Below, piece by piece: positions 37,214-45,573 of a DNA stretch of 64,000 nt. Made by a program: the position numbers and the translations under genes. Below the pieces are notes generated by a model. The model made no database searches and had not been told where the DNA came from. It saw only the letters and a list, made by a program, of their open reading frames with translations. Source of the stretch: Asaccharospora irregularis DSM 2635 (GTDB lineage: Bacteria > Bacillota > Clostridia > Peptostreptococcales > Peptostreptococcaceae); contig NZ_FQWX01000003.1 in NCBI RefSeq assembly GCF_900129815.1, forward strand, positions 62,001 to 126,000, given 5' to 3'. Each line of letters begins with the position of its first letter. Position 1 is the first letter of the stretch.

Positions 37214-38356
37214 ATGGTGGAAATATTTTTATCATCAGCAGAGGACTCATTTTTACATGTGGGGTCATTAGTTGGATTTTTTATATTACTATTTGGATAT
37301 ATAAATTATAAAACGAGCGGAAATTTCACAAATTCTTTAGCAAGAAATAAAAAAATACAGCCATTAGTAGGTGCTATTGTAGGTGCCATACCTGGGTGCG
37401 GAGGAAGCTTAGCTATAATGCCTTTGTATATAAAAGGGCAGCTTAGTTTTGGAACTATAATAGCTAGTTTAATATCCAGTATGGGAGATGCAGCATTTGT
37501 ATTAATATCTTCTAATATAGAAATGTACATATTTGTAACTATAATAGGTACTATAACTGGTATAATAACTGGTTATATTGTAGATTTTATGAATCTAGAA
37601 GAAAAATTAAAACTAAGAAAAGTTAAAACTTCAGGACTTACTAGAGGTCAAGCTTCTTTGATTAAACATGAAGACAATCACTCTACATTAGATGATATAG
37701 CACATAACCATGGCAATTCAGGTAGACTTGCTTATGCTATAACACACGGTGTAGGTTATAAGATTTACTTGGCTACACTATTTGTGGGATTTGTATTTAT
37801 GCTTATATCACATTCAGGCCTTCACTATGAATGGATAGAACAAATTCATGAGTTAGAGGAGATTATTGCGATAACTGGAGTAGTATTCTCAGTAATATAT
37901 ATGATATTTTTCAAAAAAGTATTTAAAAACTCAAATATAACCGAGGAAGAAAATAAAAAAACTTCTCTAAAAGAAATGTTAATCCACTCTGTAGGCGAAA
38001 TATCCTTTGTAATTACATGGATATATATAGCTTATTTAATTTATGATTTAATTATAATAATAATTGGAGGAGATGAGTACCTGGCACAAATTATACTATC
38101 AACAGGTGTTGCCAGTGTATTTATAGGTGCAATTTTAGGATTAATCCCTGGATGTGGGGTACAAATCGTAATAATGTCTTTCTACTTAAAGGGAGCAATA
38201 CCCCTAGGAGCTGTGATAGCGAATTCAATATCACAAGATGGTGATGCACTTTTCCCTCTTCTAGCATTAGATAAAAAATCATCTATCTGGTCTATGATTA
38301 TTACTACTATACCTGCCATAGTTGTAGGACTTATTGTATACATGTTCTTCGGATAA
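37214..38356 (+). CDS. Putative 10-TM metal transporter (manganese transporter-like, ArsP_2 family)
   Basis: A 380-residue membrane protein with about ten helices and an internal repeat. AIPGCGGSLAIMPLYIKGQLSFGTIIASLISSMGDAAFVL in the N half is mirrored by LIPGCGVQIVIMSFYLKG and ANSISQDGDALFPLL in the C half. The repeated P-G-C-G and D-A/D residues are likely in the transport path. A cytoplasmic loop around residues 140-180 is His-rich (KHEDNHSTLDDIAHNHGN). The family is annotated as heavy-metal or manganese export, but the ion is not settled. No yybP-ykoY riboswitch precedes it. CGGAGGTAAAT lies before the ATG. Confidence 0.78.
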   Translation: MVEIFLSSAEDSFLHVGSLVGFFILLFGYINYKTSGNFTNSLARNKKIQPLVGAIVGAIPGCGGSLAIMPLYIKGQLSFGTIIASLISSMGDAAFVLISSNIEMYIFVTIIGTITGIITGYIVDFMNLEEKLKLRKVKTSGLTRGQASLIKHEDNHSTLDDIAHNHGNSGRLAYAITHGVGYKIYLATLFVGFVFMLISHSGLHYEWIEQIHELEEIIAITGVVFSVIYMIFFKKVFKNSNITEEENKKTSLKEMLIHSVGEISFVITWIYIAYLIYDLIIIIIGGDEYLAQIILSTGVASVFIGAILGLIPGCGVQIVIMSFYLKGAIPLGAVIANSISQDGDALFPLLALDKKSSIWSMIITTIPAIVVGLIVYMFFG

Positions 38357-38400
38357 TAAAAAAATTATATAATCCAAAATACAACTGCTAAATCTATATA

Positions 38401-38442
38401 AAAGAACTTATTTATACTCTTAAAATAAATAAGTTCTTTTAT
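38401..38442 (+). terminator. Rho-independent terminator
   Basis: AAAGAACTTATTTA pairs with TAAATAAGTTCTTTT across an 11-base loop, ending in T4-A-T. It separates the transporter gene from the MATE gene. Confidence 0.82.
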
Positions 38443-38555
38443 TAAAATTAATATTATATTTATAATATTTAAATATAATATGGGTTCTGATATAATTGAT
38501 TAAAGCTGTTAAAACAGTTGTTATTAATTCACAGTTTTTATATAAGAGGTGCATA

Positions 38556-39920
38556 ATGGAAAATAGAATCGATTTAACTAAAGGTGGGATTACAGAAAAA
38601 CTAATCAAACTTTCCCTACCGATAATGGGAACATCATTTATACAAATGGCTTATAATATGACAGATATGATGTGGGTTGGAAGAATAGGAAGTAGAGCTG
38701 TTGCAGCAGTTGGGACAGCAGGTTTTTATCCATGGTTAGCCATGGCTTTTGTAATGATTTCTAAAATAGGTGGAGAAGTAAAGGTATCACAAAGTATTGG
38801 TAAAAATAATATAAGTGATACTAAAAACTACATAAAATCTGCAATAGAGATAAATATTATACTTTCTTGTTTGTATACTTTGGCCCTAATATTATTTAAA
38901 GATAATTTAATAGGATTTTTTAGACTGACAGATACTGGTGTGGTATCTATGTCTAAGAACTATTTAGTTATAATTGCTTTTGGTATGATATTTTATTTTA
39001 TCAATCCGGTATTTACAGCTATATTCAATGGGCTAGGAAACAGTAAGACTCCGTTTTTAATTAATACTATAGGTCTAATTACTAATATTATACTGGATCC
39101 TATATTGATATTTGGTATAGGATTTATACCAAGACTTGGAGTTGCAGGGGCAGCAATTGCCACTGTATCCGCTCAGATGATAGTATCGTTTTGTTTTTTA
39201 TTTATGATTATTAAAAGTAAAGAAGAATATTTCAAAATTAAGTTATTTAGAAATATTAACATAAATTATTATAAAATACTGTATAAATTAGGTATTCCAG
39301 TGGCATTCCAAAGCGGACTGTTTACAGCATTTTCAATGATACTGGGTGTAATAGTGGCTTCCTGGGGACCAGTTGGAGTTGCAGCACAAAAGGTTGGCTC
39401 CCAAATAGAGGCAATTTCATGGATGACTTCAGAAGGGTTTGCTGTTGCCCTCTCAAGTTTCGTAGGTCAAAACTACGGTGCAAAAGAATACTTTAGAGTA
39501 AATAAAGGATCTAAAATCGCAATAATTATAGCTGCACTTTGGGGTGTACTTACTACTTTAATTTTAGTTTTCGGTGGAAATAAGATATTTTCATTGTTTA
39601 TAGCAGAAAGCGATGCTATACAAAAGGGTGGCATGTATTTAAAAATAATAGGATATTCTCAATTATTCTCTTGTTTAGAAATAGTAATAGGTGGAGCATT
39701 CAAAGGACTTGGCAGGACTTATATACCTTCTATAGTAAGTATTACTTTAACTGGAGCTAGAATACCACTTGCCTATATAATTTCAAAACCTGAGTTTTTA
39801 GGATTAAATGGTGTTTGGTGGAGTATAAGTATATCTTCTGTATTAAAAGGAATATTAATGATATGTATATTTACATACTTATTAAAACACAAAAAATTAT
39901 ATACGGTTTCTGATGAATAG
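38556..39920 (+). CDS. MATE family efflux transporter
   Basis: A 454-residue, twelve-helix antiporter of the NorM/DinF superfamily. The N-terminal repeat starts KGGITEKLIKLSLPIMGTSFIQMAYNMTDMMWVGRIG, with the Asp in helix 1 and the W-G family block. The second half restarts at LGIPVAFQSGLFTAFSMIL with the FVGQNYGAKEYFRVNKG motif. It exports cationic compounds using sodium or protons; the substrate is unknown. The start at 38556 has AAGAGGTGCATA upstream. An in-frame TTG at 38496 has none. Confidence 0.92.
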   Translation: MENRIDLTKGGITEKLIKLSLPIMGTSFIQMAYNMTDMMWVGRIGSRAVAAVGTAGFYPWLAMAFVMISKIGGEVKVSQSIGKNNISDTKNYIKSAIEINIILSCLYTLALILFKDNLIGFFRLTDTGVVSMSKNYLVIIAFGMIFYFINPVFTAIFNGLGNSKTPFLINTIGLITNIILDPILIFGIGFIPRLGVAGAAIATVSAQMIVSFCFLFMIIKSKEEYFKIKLFRNININYYKILYKLGIPVAFQSGLFTAFSMILGVIVASWGPVGVAAQKVGSQIEAISWMTSEGFAVALSSFVGQNYGAKEYFRVNKGSKIAIIIAALWGVLTTLILVFGGNKIFSLFIAESDAIQKGGMYLKIIGYSQLFSCLEIVIGGAFKGLGRTYIPSIVSITLTGARIPLAYIISKPEFLGLNGVWWSISISSVLKGILMICIFTYLLKHKKLYTVSDE

Positions 39921-39938
39921 TATTATATGATTTAATAC

Positions 39939-39980
39939 AATAGGGGGATAAGCTTTAGTTTATCCCCCTATTATTATTAA
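39939..39980. terminator. Bidirectional terminator between MATE gene and yeiH
   Basis: A perfect 13-bp stem AATAGGGGGATAA with its complement at 39960-39972 and an 8-base loop, placed between convergent stops. Confidence 0.9.
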
Positions 39981-40996
39981 ATTTGACCTAAGAACATTTG
40001 TACAATAAATGATACCACTACAACAAGAGCTGATATAATAAATCCGTGTAGCATAGGTTTGAACCCTGATTTAGATAATTCTCTAAAGTTTGTATTCAAG
40101 CCTATCGCACCTAAAGCCATAATCATAAAAAATTTACTTAAACTAGATACATTAGAACTAACATATTCGGAAACTATGCCTGTACTTTTTATTGTAACCA
40201 TAGCCAAAAACATTAATATAAACCAAGGGAATATTTTTTTAATATTAACCTTTTTACATCCATCTATATTTTGAGTACTATTTTTAGCTATCAAGCGTTC
40301 ATTTATAAATGAAAATATAAGAACAACAGGTACTATAGAAAGGGTTCTTGTAAGTTTTACAATCATAGCAAAACTTCCTGCTGCATCAGAAAAAGCATAT
40401 CCTGCTGCTACAACTGATGATGTATCATTTACAGCTGTACCTGCCCACAAACCAAATCCTAAATCACTCATTCCAAAATATTTTCCCATAATAGGAAATA
40501 AGATAATCATTATTATATCAAATATAAAAGTAGCAGAAATAGCATATGCAATAGTACTATCTTCGGCATCTATAGTTGGAGCTATTGCAGCTATTGCAGA
40601 CCCTCCGCATATTCCAGTTCCGGCTGAGATAAGTCCTGATAATTTCCAATCCATACCAAATACTTTTCCAAGTAGATACCCACCACCAAAGGCTGCAATC
40701 AATGTAAATGTCATAACTATTAATGAATATTTACCAACTTGCAACACCTGAGAGAAGCTAAGAGTTAACCCCATCAAAACTATTGCAAATTTTAATACCT
40801 TTTTAGATACAAAAGTTAATCCTTTCTTGAAAAAGTCATACTTAGATATAATAGGATTTAAAATCATTCCTATTAAGAGAGCAAATACACCTGCACTTAT
40901 TAAGTGATAGGGTATAAACCCACTAATAAAAGTAGATACAATTGCTAGAAGTATAGTCATTAATACTCCTGTAAAATAATTTTTAATAACGCTCAT
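39977..40996 (-). CDS. yeiH: YeiH family putative sulfate/sulfonate exporter
   Basis: A 339-residue membrane protein (Cons_hypoth698) with nine to ten helices. It carries SAGTGICGGSAIAAIAPTIDAEDSTIAYAI and LWAGTAVNDTSSVVAAGYAFSDAAG, the two glycine-rich blocks with conserved Asp. Homologues are linked to sulfite/sulfonate or sulfate release, but direct proof is limited. AGGGAGGATTTATT precedes the ATG. It is divergent from a LysR regulator, the same arrangement as yeiE-yeiH of enterobacteria, so that LysR probably controls it. Confidence 0.85.
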   Translation of the reverse strand: MSVIKNYFTGVLMTILLAIVSTFISGFIPYHLISAGVFALLIGMILNPIISKYDFFKKGLTFVSKKVLKFAIVLMGLTLSFSQVLQVGKYSLIVMTFTLIAAFGGGYLLGKVFGMDWKLSGLISAGTGICGGSAIAAIAPTIDAEDSTIAYAISATFIFDIIMIILFPIMGKYFGMSDLGFGLWAGTAVNDTSSVVAAGYAFSDAAGSFAMIVKLTRTLSIVPVVLIFSFINERLIAKNSTQNIDGCKKVNIKKIFPWFILMFLAMVTIKSTGIVSEYVSSNVSSLSKFFMIMALGAIGLNTNFRELSKSGFKPMLHGFIISALVVVVSFIVQMFLGQI

Positions 40997-41026
40997 AATA
41001 AATCCTCCCTTTTATAAATTTACATT

Positions 41027-41062
41027 ATTGATTTTATACTTAATATTGATTTTATACTTAAT
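41027..41062. repeat. Perfect tandem 18-bp repeat in the yeiH-LysR intergenic region
   Basis: ATTGATTTTATACTTAAT occurs twice without a gap, at 41027-41044 and 41045-41062. On the minus strand each copy contains TATAAA, so it also duplicates a -10-like element for yeiH. Direct repeats here could be LysR half-sites or slippage. Confidence 0.85.
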
Positions 41063-41124
41063 TTATAATAAACTCAAATTATAAATAATTATAAATATAT
41101 AAATTTAACTTATAGGAGGAATTT

Positions 41125-42018
41125 ATGCTAGACTTTAGGCTCGAGACTTTTTTAACACTATGTAAACTTAAAAGCTATACAAAAACAGCTGAATATCTTC
41201 ATATCACTCAACCTGCTGTATCACAACACATTAGATACTTAGAGGAACATTATAAAATAAAGCTATTTACATATAAAAAAAGATCTCTAACTCTAACCGA
41301 GGAAGGAGAAATGTTAAAATCTTTTGCTATGACTATGCAAGCTGGTTCAAATAAAATAAAGTTGATGTTGTCAGATGTCAACAAAATACATCCACTTACC
41401 TTTGGTGCAACGTTGACAATAGCTGAATATACAATGCCACCTATTTTAGCTAAAACATTATTAGATTATCCTACAATAGATTTAACTATGGAAGTTGATA
41501 ATACACAGGTACTTCTTGAAAAACTTATAGATGGTAAAATAGACTTCGCACTTTTGGAGGGGCATTTTGATAAATCTAAATATGAATCAAAAATATTCTC
41601 TATAGAAAGGTTTATCCCTGTATGTTCGCCAAAGAATCCACTAGCCTATAATGTAGTAAATTTTACAGATTTTTTCAATGAACGTCTTATACTTCGTGAA
41701 AAGGGGTCTGGTACAAGGGAAGTATTTGAACAAACTTTGTATGAACACAATCTTACAATAAGTAATTTTAGAAGTGTTTCTAAAATGGGTAATATGAGCG
41801 TGATAAAAAATTTAGTAAAACAAAACTTAGGAATAACATTTTTATATGAAGAAGCTGTATTAGAAGAGCTAGCAAACGGTAAATTATGTGAGATACAAAT
41901 ACCAGATTTTAAAGTAAATCGTGAGTTTAACTTTGTATTTCTAAAAAATAGTGTACATGAAGAAGAGTATTTAAGATGGTTTAGATATTTTAAAACGAAA
42001 AAACCTGTCTCAGTGTAA
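41125..42018 (+). CDS. LysR family transcriptional regulator (YeiE-like position)
   Basis: A 297-residue regulator. The N-terminal winged helix (FLTLCKLKSYTKTAEYLHITQPAVSQHIRYLEEHYKIKLF, residues 9-50) has the standard LysR helix-turn-helix. The C-terminal periplasmic-binding-like domain has FGATLTIAEYTMPPILAK and LREKGSGTREVFE, where Ser and Thr probably bind an anion. It is divergent from yeiH and is likely its activator. Inference from YeiE suggests a sulfur oxyanion or related ligand. AGGAGGAATTT precedes the ATG. The end of the gene overlaps its terminator. Confidence 0.9.
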   Translation: MLDFRLETFLTLCKLKSYTKTAEYLHITQPAVSQHIRYLEEHYKIKLFTYKKRSLTLTEEGEMLKSFAMTMQAGSNKIKLMLSDVNKIHPLTFGATLTIAEYTMPPILAKTLLDYPTIDLTMEVDNTQVLLEKLIDGKIDFALLEGHFDKSKYESKIFSIERFIPVCSPKNPLAYNVVNFTDFFNERLILREKGSGTREVFEQTLYEHNLTISNFRSVSKMGNMSVIKNLVKQNLGITFLYEEAVLEELANGKLCEIQIPDFKVNREFNFVFLKNSVHEEEYLRWFRYFKTKKPVSV

Positions 42019-42033
42019 AAGACAGGTTTTTTC
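41998..42033 (+). terminator. Rho-independent terminator overlapping the end of the LysR gene
   Basis: AAAAAACCTGTC pairs with GACAGGTTTTTT with an 11-base loop. The 5' arm codes for the last residues and the stop lies in the loop. Confidence 0.88.
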
Positions 42034-42042
42034 GCTTTAAAA

Positions 42043-43497
42043 CTAGCTAGCTTTTTTATTTATATCAACATTTGATGTTTTAGCTATGTATGGTAGAATC
42101 AACCCTATACCCATTAATACTAGTGGAGTAGCAACATTCATTCCAACTAGGAATATCCATTCTGATGTGAATGCTGGAATATCTGAAGGAAACATACCCA
42201 TTATACAGGCAAATGCTGTAAATGCAAAACACCATAGTCCAACCATAAAACCAATTTTAGGATTTTTTATAAATTTGTAATCAGAACCAAATTTGTCAAT
42301 TGATTTCTTAAGTCCCATATAAGCTAAGAATACCCATAAATATCTCATTGGCATAACTACAGAGTTTAATTTTAACAACCAGTTAAATAGGTCAGTAGTG
42401 TTTCCTATTCCTAATGCTGGAACTATTATCAAAGTACCAACTAATACAGAGGTCATTATATAACCATTAACGAAAACGCCATTTTTATTAGTTTTAGATA
42501 GTTTATGAGGTATAAACTTACTATCAGCATCTCCTAATAAAACTCTTAAAGGAGCATCTATAGAAAATACCAGAGCAGATACTTGAGTAGCTGTGTTAGC
42601 AAAAGCATATACTACAACCAATGACTTTCCTAGTCCGTAGTATTCACCAAGTAGTTGGAATGCATAGTATTGTCCATTCATCATTAGGTCTTTTGGAATA
42701 TTATTAGAGTCAAACATCATTCCCATTGCTATAGAACCTAAAAGAGCACAAATAGCAACCATACCCGCTAAAATTAACATTCCTTTAGGGAAGTTTTTAG
42801 ATGGATCTTTAGTTTCATTTACATATGGAGATATTTTTTCACATCCACCAAGTGCAAACACTAACATAGATAGAGTAGTTAAATATGCAAAGTCAAACTT
42901 AGGTATAAATGAGCCAAATGTTATATTTGGTGTAGCTACAGGTCTGCCTGTTATCGCAGGAGCACTTACACCTAATACTATATACAATATAGACATTATA
43001 AACATGGATGTGCCTGCTACACTACCTATAACTTTTAATATTTTTACACCTTTTGTTGAAACATATAAAAATACAAAGAATACTGCTAAAACCATTGATT
43101 GTAATATTAAAGGATTTAAAGCTTTGATTACCTCGGCCAATTCTCCGGATGGATTAACAACCCATGATAGAGCTATAAGTATTGCTTGAGGTTTTTGAGC
43201 TAGATAAGGAATATGTACAACCCAATAAGTCCAACCTGCCATAAATGCAAGCATTGGAGTAGTAGTAGAGCGTATCCATGTTGAAACTCCACCCTTTCCA
43301 TCACTAAATGATGAACCTAATTCTCCTACCATAAGTGCATACGGTACAAAGTAGCAGGCTACCATGAATATCCATGAGAATACAACAGTAAGCCCTTGGT
43401 TTGCGAAATTGTTAACTACATTACCAAATCCCCAGACCATAACAAAGCCTGTCAAGGCAATGTTTTTCCAAGTTAATTTTCTGTTCTGTTCCGACAT
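42043..43497 (-). CDS. APC superfamily amino-acid permease
   Basis: A 484-residue, twelve-helix permease. Helix 1 contains GFVMVWGFGNVVNNFANQG, the unwound glycine segment that binds the amino-acid carboxylate. FALGGCEKISPYVNETKDPSKNFPKGM after helix 6 is like that of the YjeM/glutamate-GABA-antiporter branch. The substrate is uncertain. CTTAGGAGGAAAATA precedes the ATG. The strong minus-strand promoter at 43558-43585 and a weak CodY-like sequence suggest nutrient control. It is transcribed alone. Confidence 0.88.
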   Translation of the reverse strand: MSEQNRKLTWKNIALTGFVMVWGFGNVVNNFANQGLTVVFSWIFMVACYFVPYALMVGELGSSFSDGKGGVSTWIRSTTTPMLAFMAGWTYWVVHIPYLAQKPQAILIALSWVVNPSGELAEVIKALNPLILQSMVLAVFFVFLYVSTKGVKILKVIGSVAGTSMFIMSILYIVLGVSAPAITGRPVATPNITFGSFIPKFDFAYLTTLSMLVFALGGCEKISPYVNETKDPSKNFPKGMLILAGMVAICALLGSIAMGMMFDSNNIPKDLMMNGQYYAFQLLGEYYGLGKSLVVVYAFANTATQVSALVFSIDAPLRVLLGDADSKFIPHKLSKTNKNGVFVNGYIMTSVLVGTLIIVPALGIGNTTDLFNWLLKLNSVVMPMRYLWVFLAYMGLKKSIDKFGSDYKFIKNPKIGFMVGLWCFAFTAFACIMGMFPSDIPAFTSEWIFLVGMNVATPLVLMGIGLILPYIAKTSNVDINKKAS

Positions 43498-43557
43498 TAT
43501 TTTCCTCCTAAGAAATTTTCAAAATAGATTTATAAAATTACATTTGTTACAGGTATA

Positions 43558-43585
43558 ATTATACATTATCTGAAAAGAGTGTCAA
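43558..43585 (-). promoter_or_regulatory. Strong sigma-A promoter of the amino-acid permease
   Basis: On the minus strand, TTGACA (43585-43580), 16 bases, TATAAT (43563-43558). Both hexamers are perfect. Inside the spacer, TCTTTTCAGATAATG matches the CodY box at 11 of 15, a weak candidate. Confidence 0.8.
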
Positions 43586-43914
43586 CGATTTTGTTAAAAT
43601 TTTATGAAAGTTATAATTAAATAGTATTGAAAATTTTAGTAAATATTAGCTATATATACTATATATGGCTAACTTTATATAATATGATTATTTTCGAAAT
43701 TTATATATATAAAATAAAGTTTATAGAAATTTTGTATTATAAAAATAAATATAAAATTCATTATATATATACTTTAAAAAGAAGGAATAAAAATAAACAT
43801 TGCATATTATTATATTAATTACTTGTTTATAGATAGTAATTTGAAGATTATATACTATAACCTTGTATTTTTCAGATAAATATCGTTAAATATATATCTA
43901 TAGCTATCGATCGA

Positions 43915-43940
43915 TATATATCTATAATTATAGATATATA
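43915..43940. repeat. Perfect 26-bp palindrome upstream of the MFS gene
   Basis: The 26 bases read the same on both strands, centred between 43927 and 43928 (half-site TATATATCTATAA). A partial copy, TATATATCTATAGCTAT, lies just before it at about 43891-43907. It ends about 30 bases before the TATAAT at 43971 and may be an operator. The AT richness makes chance more likely than for a mixed sequence. Confidence 0.6.
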
Positions 43941-43995
43941 CTTTGTTAAGAGTTATTTATTTAATGTGCTATAATAGTCTTGTAGGGGGGACAAA

Positions 43996-45243
43996 ATGAA
44001 GAATCTTAATATCATGAGTAAGGTAAATAAAAATATTCGTCTATTTCTCACAGTGAATATAATAGCATCTTTTGCAATGGGTATATTTAATATGTTAATT
44101 GGAATATACTTAAAAGAACTAGGCTATAAAGAGCACTTCGTAGGTATGGTATTATCTATAAATACATTTTCTATAGCGTTATCGTCTATTCCGAGTGCTT
44201 ACCTACTAGAGAAAATAGGCAGAAAAAAGAGTTTAGCTATTGGTTTTTTATGTATAGCTATCGGCAGTAGTTTTATAGTATTACTTAATAATAAGCTCTT
44301 AATAATAGCGATGTCTATACTTGTAGGAACTGGGCTTAGTGTAAAAACCACAGCAGAGGGGATGTATATAACAGAGAATACAACAGAAGAAGAAAGAGTA
44401 TTTGCATTTAGCGTAAACTTCATCATATTTAATGCTGGAATGATGATAGCTTCATTTATAGGAGGAGTTTTATCCTCTTACATCAGCAATTTCTTGACAT
44501 CGGCACAGTCTATAACATTAATATTCATATCATCAGCCATATTATCTATGACAGGACTAATACCAATTCAGTTTATGAAAGAACCCGAAAGTTTAAAACC
44601 AAGAAGCCTAAAATCTTGTATTAAAGGGTATATAAAAATTTTAAATAAAAAGGTTCTCGAATTTATGACCTATAATTTTCTGATCGGTTTAGGAGCAGGA
44701 GTTGTAGTTCCATTTTTTAGTGTATATTTAAAGTACTCCATGAACATAGAGGATAATATTGTAGGAACAATACTTTCTATATCTCAATTTGGTTGTATCG
44801 TTTGTGGTGGATTAGTTCCTTTTCTTTCAAACAAACTCGGCAAAGTTAAAACAGTTATCTTGTGTCAAATATTATCTATTCCTTTTTTGGTATCAATAGC
44901 ATTTCCTCAAGGATTGATTTTAGTTACTATATCTTTTTTTATAAGAAATGGTCTTATGAATATGGCAATACCTCTAACTCAAAATTTATCAATGGAACTT
45001 GTAGATAAATCAGAAAGAACAAATCTAAGCAGTTTTTTATCTTTGTCATCTAATATTAGTAGGGCAATGGGAATAGCAATTGGTGGATTTATGATGGAAA
45101 AAATATCTTATAACTCACCTTATTATTTAACAATAGTACTTTATGTAATGGGAATAATAATTTTTAGTTTTATATATAAGGATGATTTAAAAAAGGAAAA
45201 AATTAAAACTCATAGTTGTAAAAAAGTTAACTCGATAGGATAG
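43996..45243 (+). CDS. MFS transporter
   Basis: A 415-residue, twelve-helix major-facilitator protein, probably a proton-driven exporter. The A-motif after helix 2 is LEKIGRKKSLAIGF, in the loop between helices 2 and 3. Twelve hydrophobic segments can be counted, with the central loop around 190-215 (FMKEPESLKPRSLKSC). The family branch (YqjV/multidrug) is a guess. The ATG at 43996 follows TAGGGGGGACAAA. It lies beside the integrase remnant and has no related gene next to it. Confidence 0.88.
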   Translation: MKNLNIMSKVNKNIRLFLTVNIIASFAMGIFNMLIGIYLKELGYKEHFVGMVLSINTFSIALSSIPSAYLLEKIGRKKSLAIGFLCIAIGSSFIVLLNNKLLIIAMSILVGTGLSVKTTAEGMYITENTTEEERVFAFSVNFIIFNAGMMIASFIGGVLSSYISNFLTSAQSITLIFISSAILSMTGLIPIQFMKEPESLKPRSLKSCIKGYIKILNKKVLEFMTYNFLIGLGAGVVVPFFSVYLKYSMNIEDNIVGTILSISQFGCIVCGGLVPFLSNKLGKVKTVILCQILSIPFLVSIAFPQGLILVTISFFIRNGLMNMAIPLTQNLSMELVDKSERTNLSSFLSLSSNISRAMGIAIGGFMMEKISYNSPYYLTIVLYVMGIIIFSFIYKDDLKKEKIKTHSCKKVNSIG

Positions 45244-45573
45244 AGTGTATTATACTCTTTAAAAGTTTACATAATATAGTTATAGTAAACTAAATTTAAA
45301 AATAGCGTCAAAAATTTCGCTATAAGCTCTACGATGGGTTTTAAAGAATTTTGACTGTTTTTAGTATTAATAGTCGATAAAAAATAAATAGACCCCTTAA
45401 ATCGGAATTTAATGGGTCTATTTTTCGGCTTTATTGAAATTCATGTAGAATTTTATTAGAATATTTACACAATTCATTAAGGTTCTAATTAAAAAATATA
45501 TAGTTTACAATAATTTAATTATGTATACTGATTGTGCATCCTTACCAAAATCTAACTTTAAAATATTCTAAGG
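45244..45573. other. Intergenic region between MFS and integrase genes
   Basis: About 330 bases without a coding frame. It holds a hairpin terminator at 45386-45426 and a weaker inverted repeat AGAGT/ACTCT right after the MFS stop. If the integrase element once used a nearby attachment site, it would be in or near this stretch. I could not find a matching repeat at the other side. Confidence 0.5.
45386..45427. terminator. Hairpin terminator
   Basis: AATAGACCCcTTAAAT pairs with ATTTAAtGGGTCTATT with one mismatch and a 4-base loop; T5 follows on the plus strand and A-rich sequence precedes it. Confidence 0.8.

Larger units (their letters stand above)
43498..43995. other. AT-rich divergent intergenic region
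   Basis: About 500 bases between the permease and the MFS gene. It holds the permease promoter (43558-43585, minus), a long palindrome (43915-43940) and the MFS promoter. The rest (43600-43860) is extremely AT-rich with short runs of TATATA. A 63-codon open frame at 43627 looks like chance: it is made of Ile, Tyr, Lys and Asn and has no ribosome binding site. Confidence 0.6.

Noticed and set aside
43627-43818. 63-codon open frame in the AT-rich region
   Set aside because: It has no ribosome binding site, is almost only Ile, Tyr, Lys and Asn, and the frame is expected by chance at this base content.
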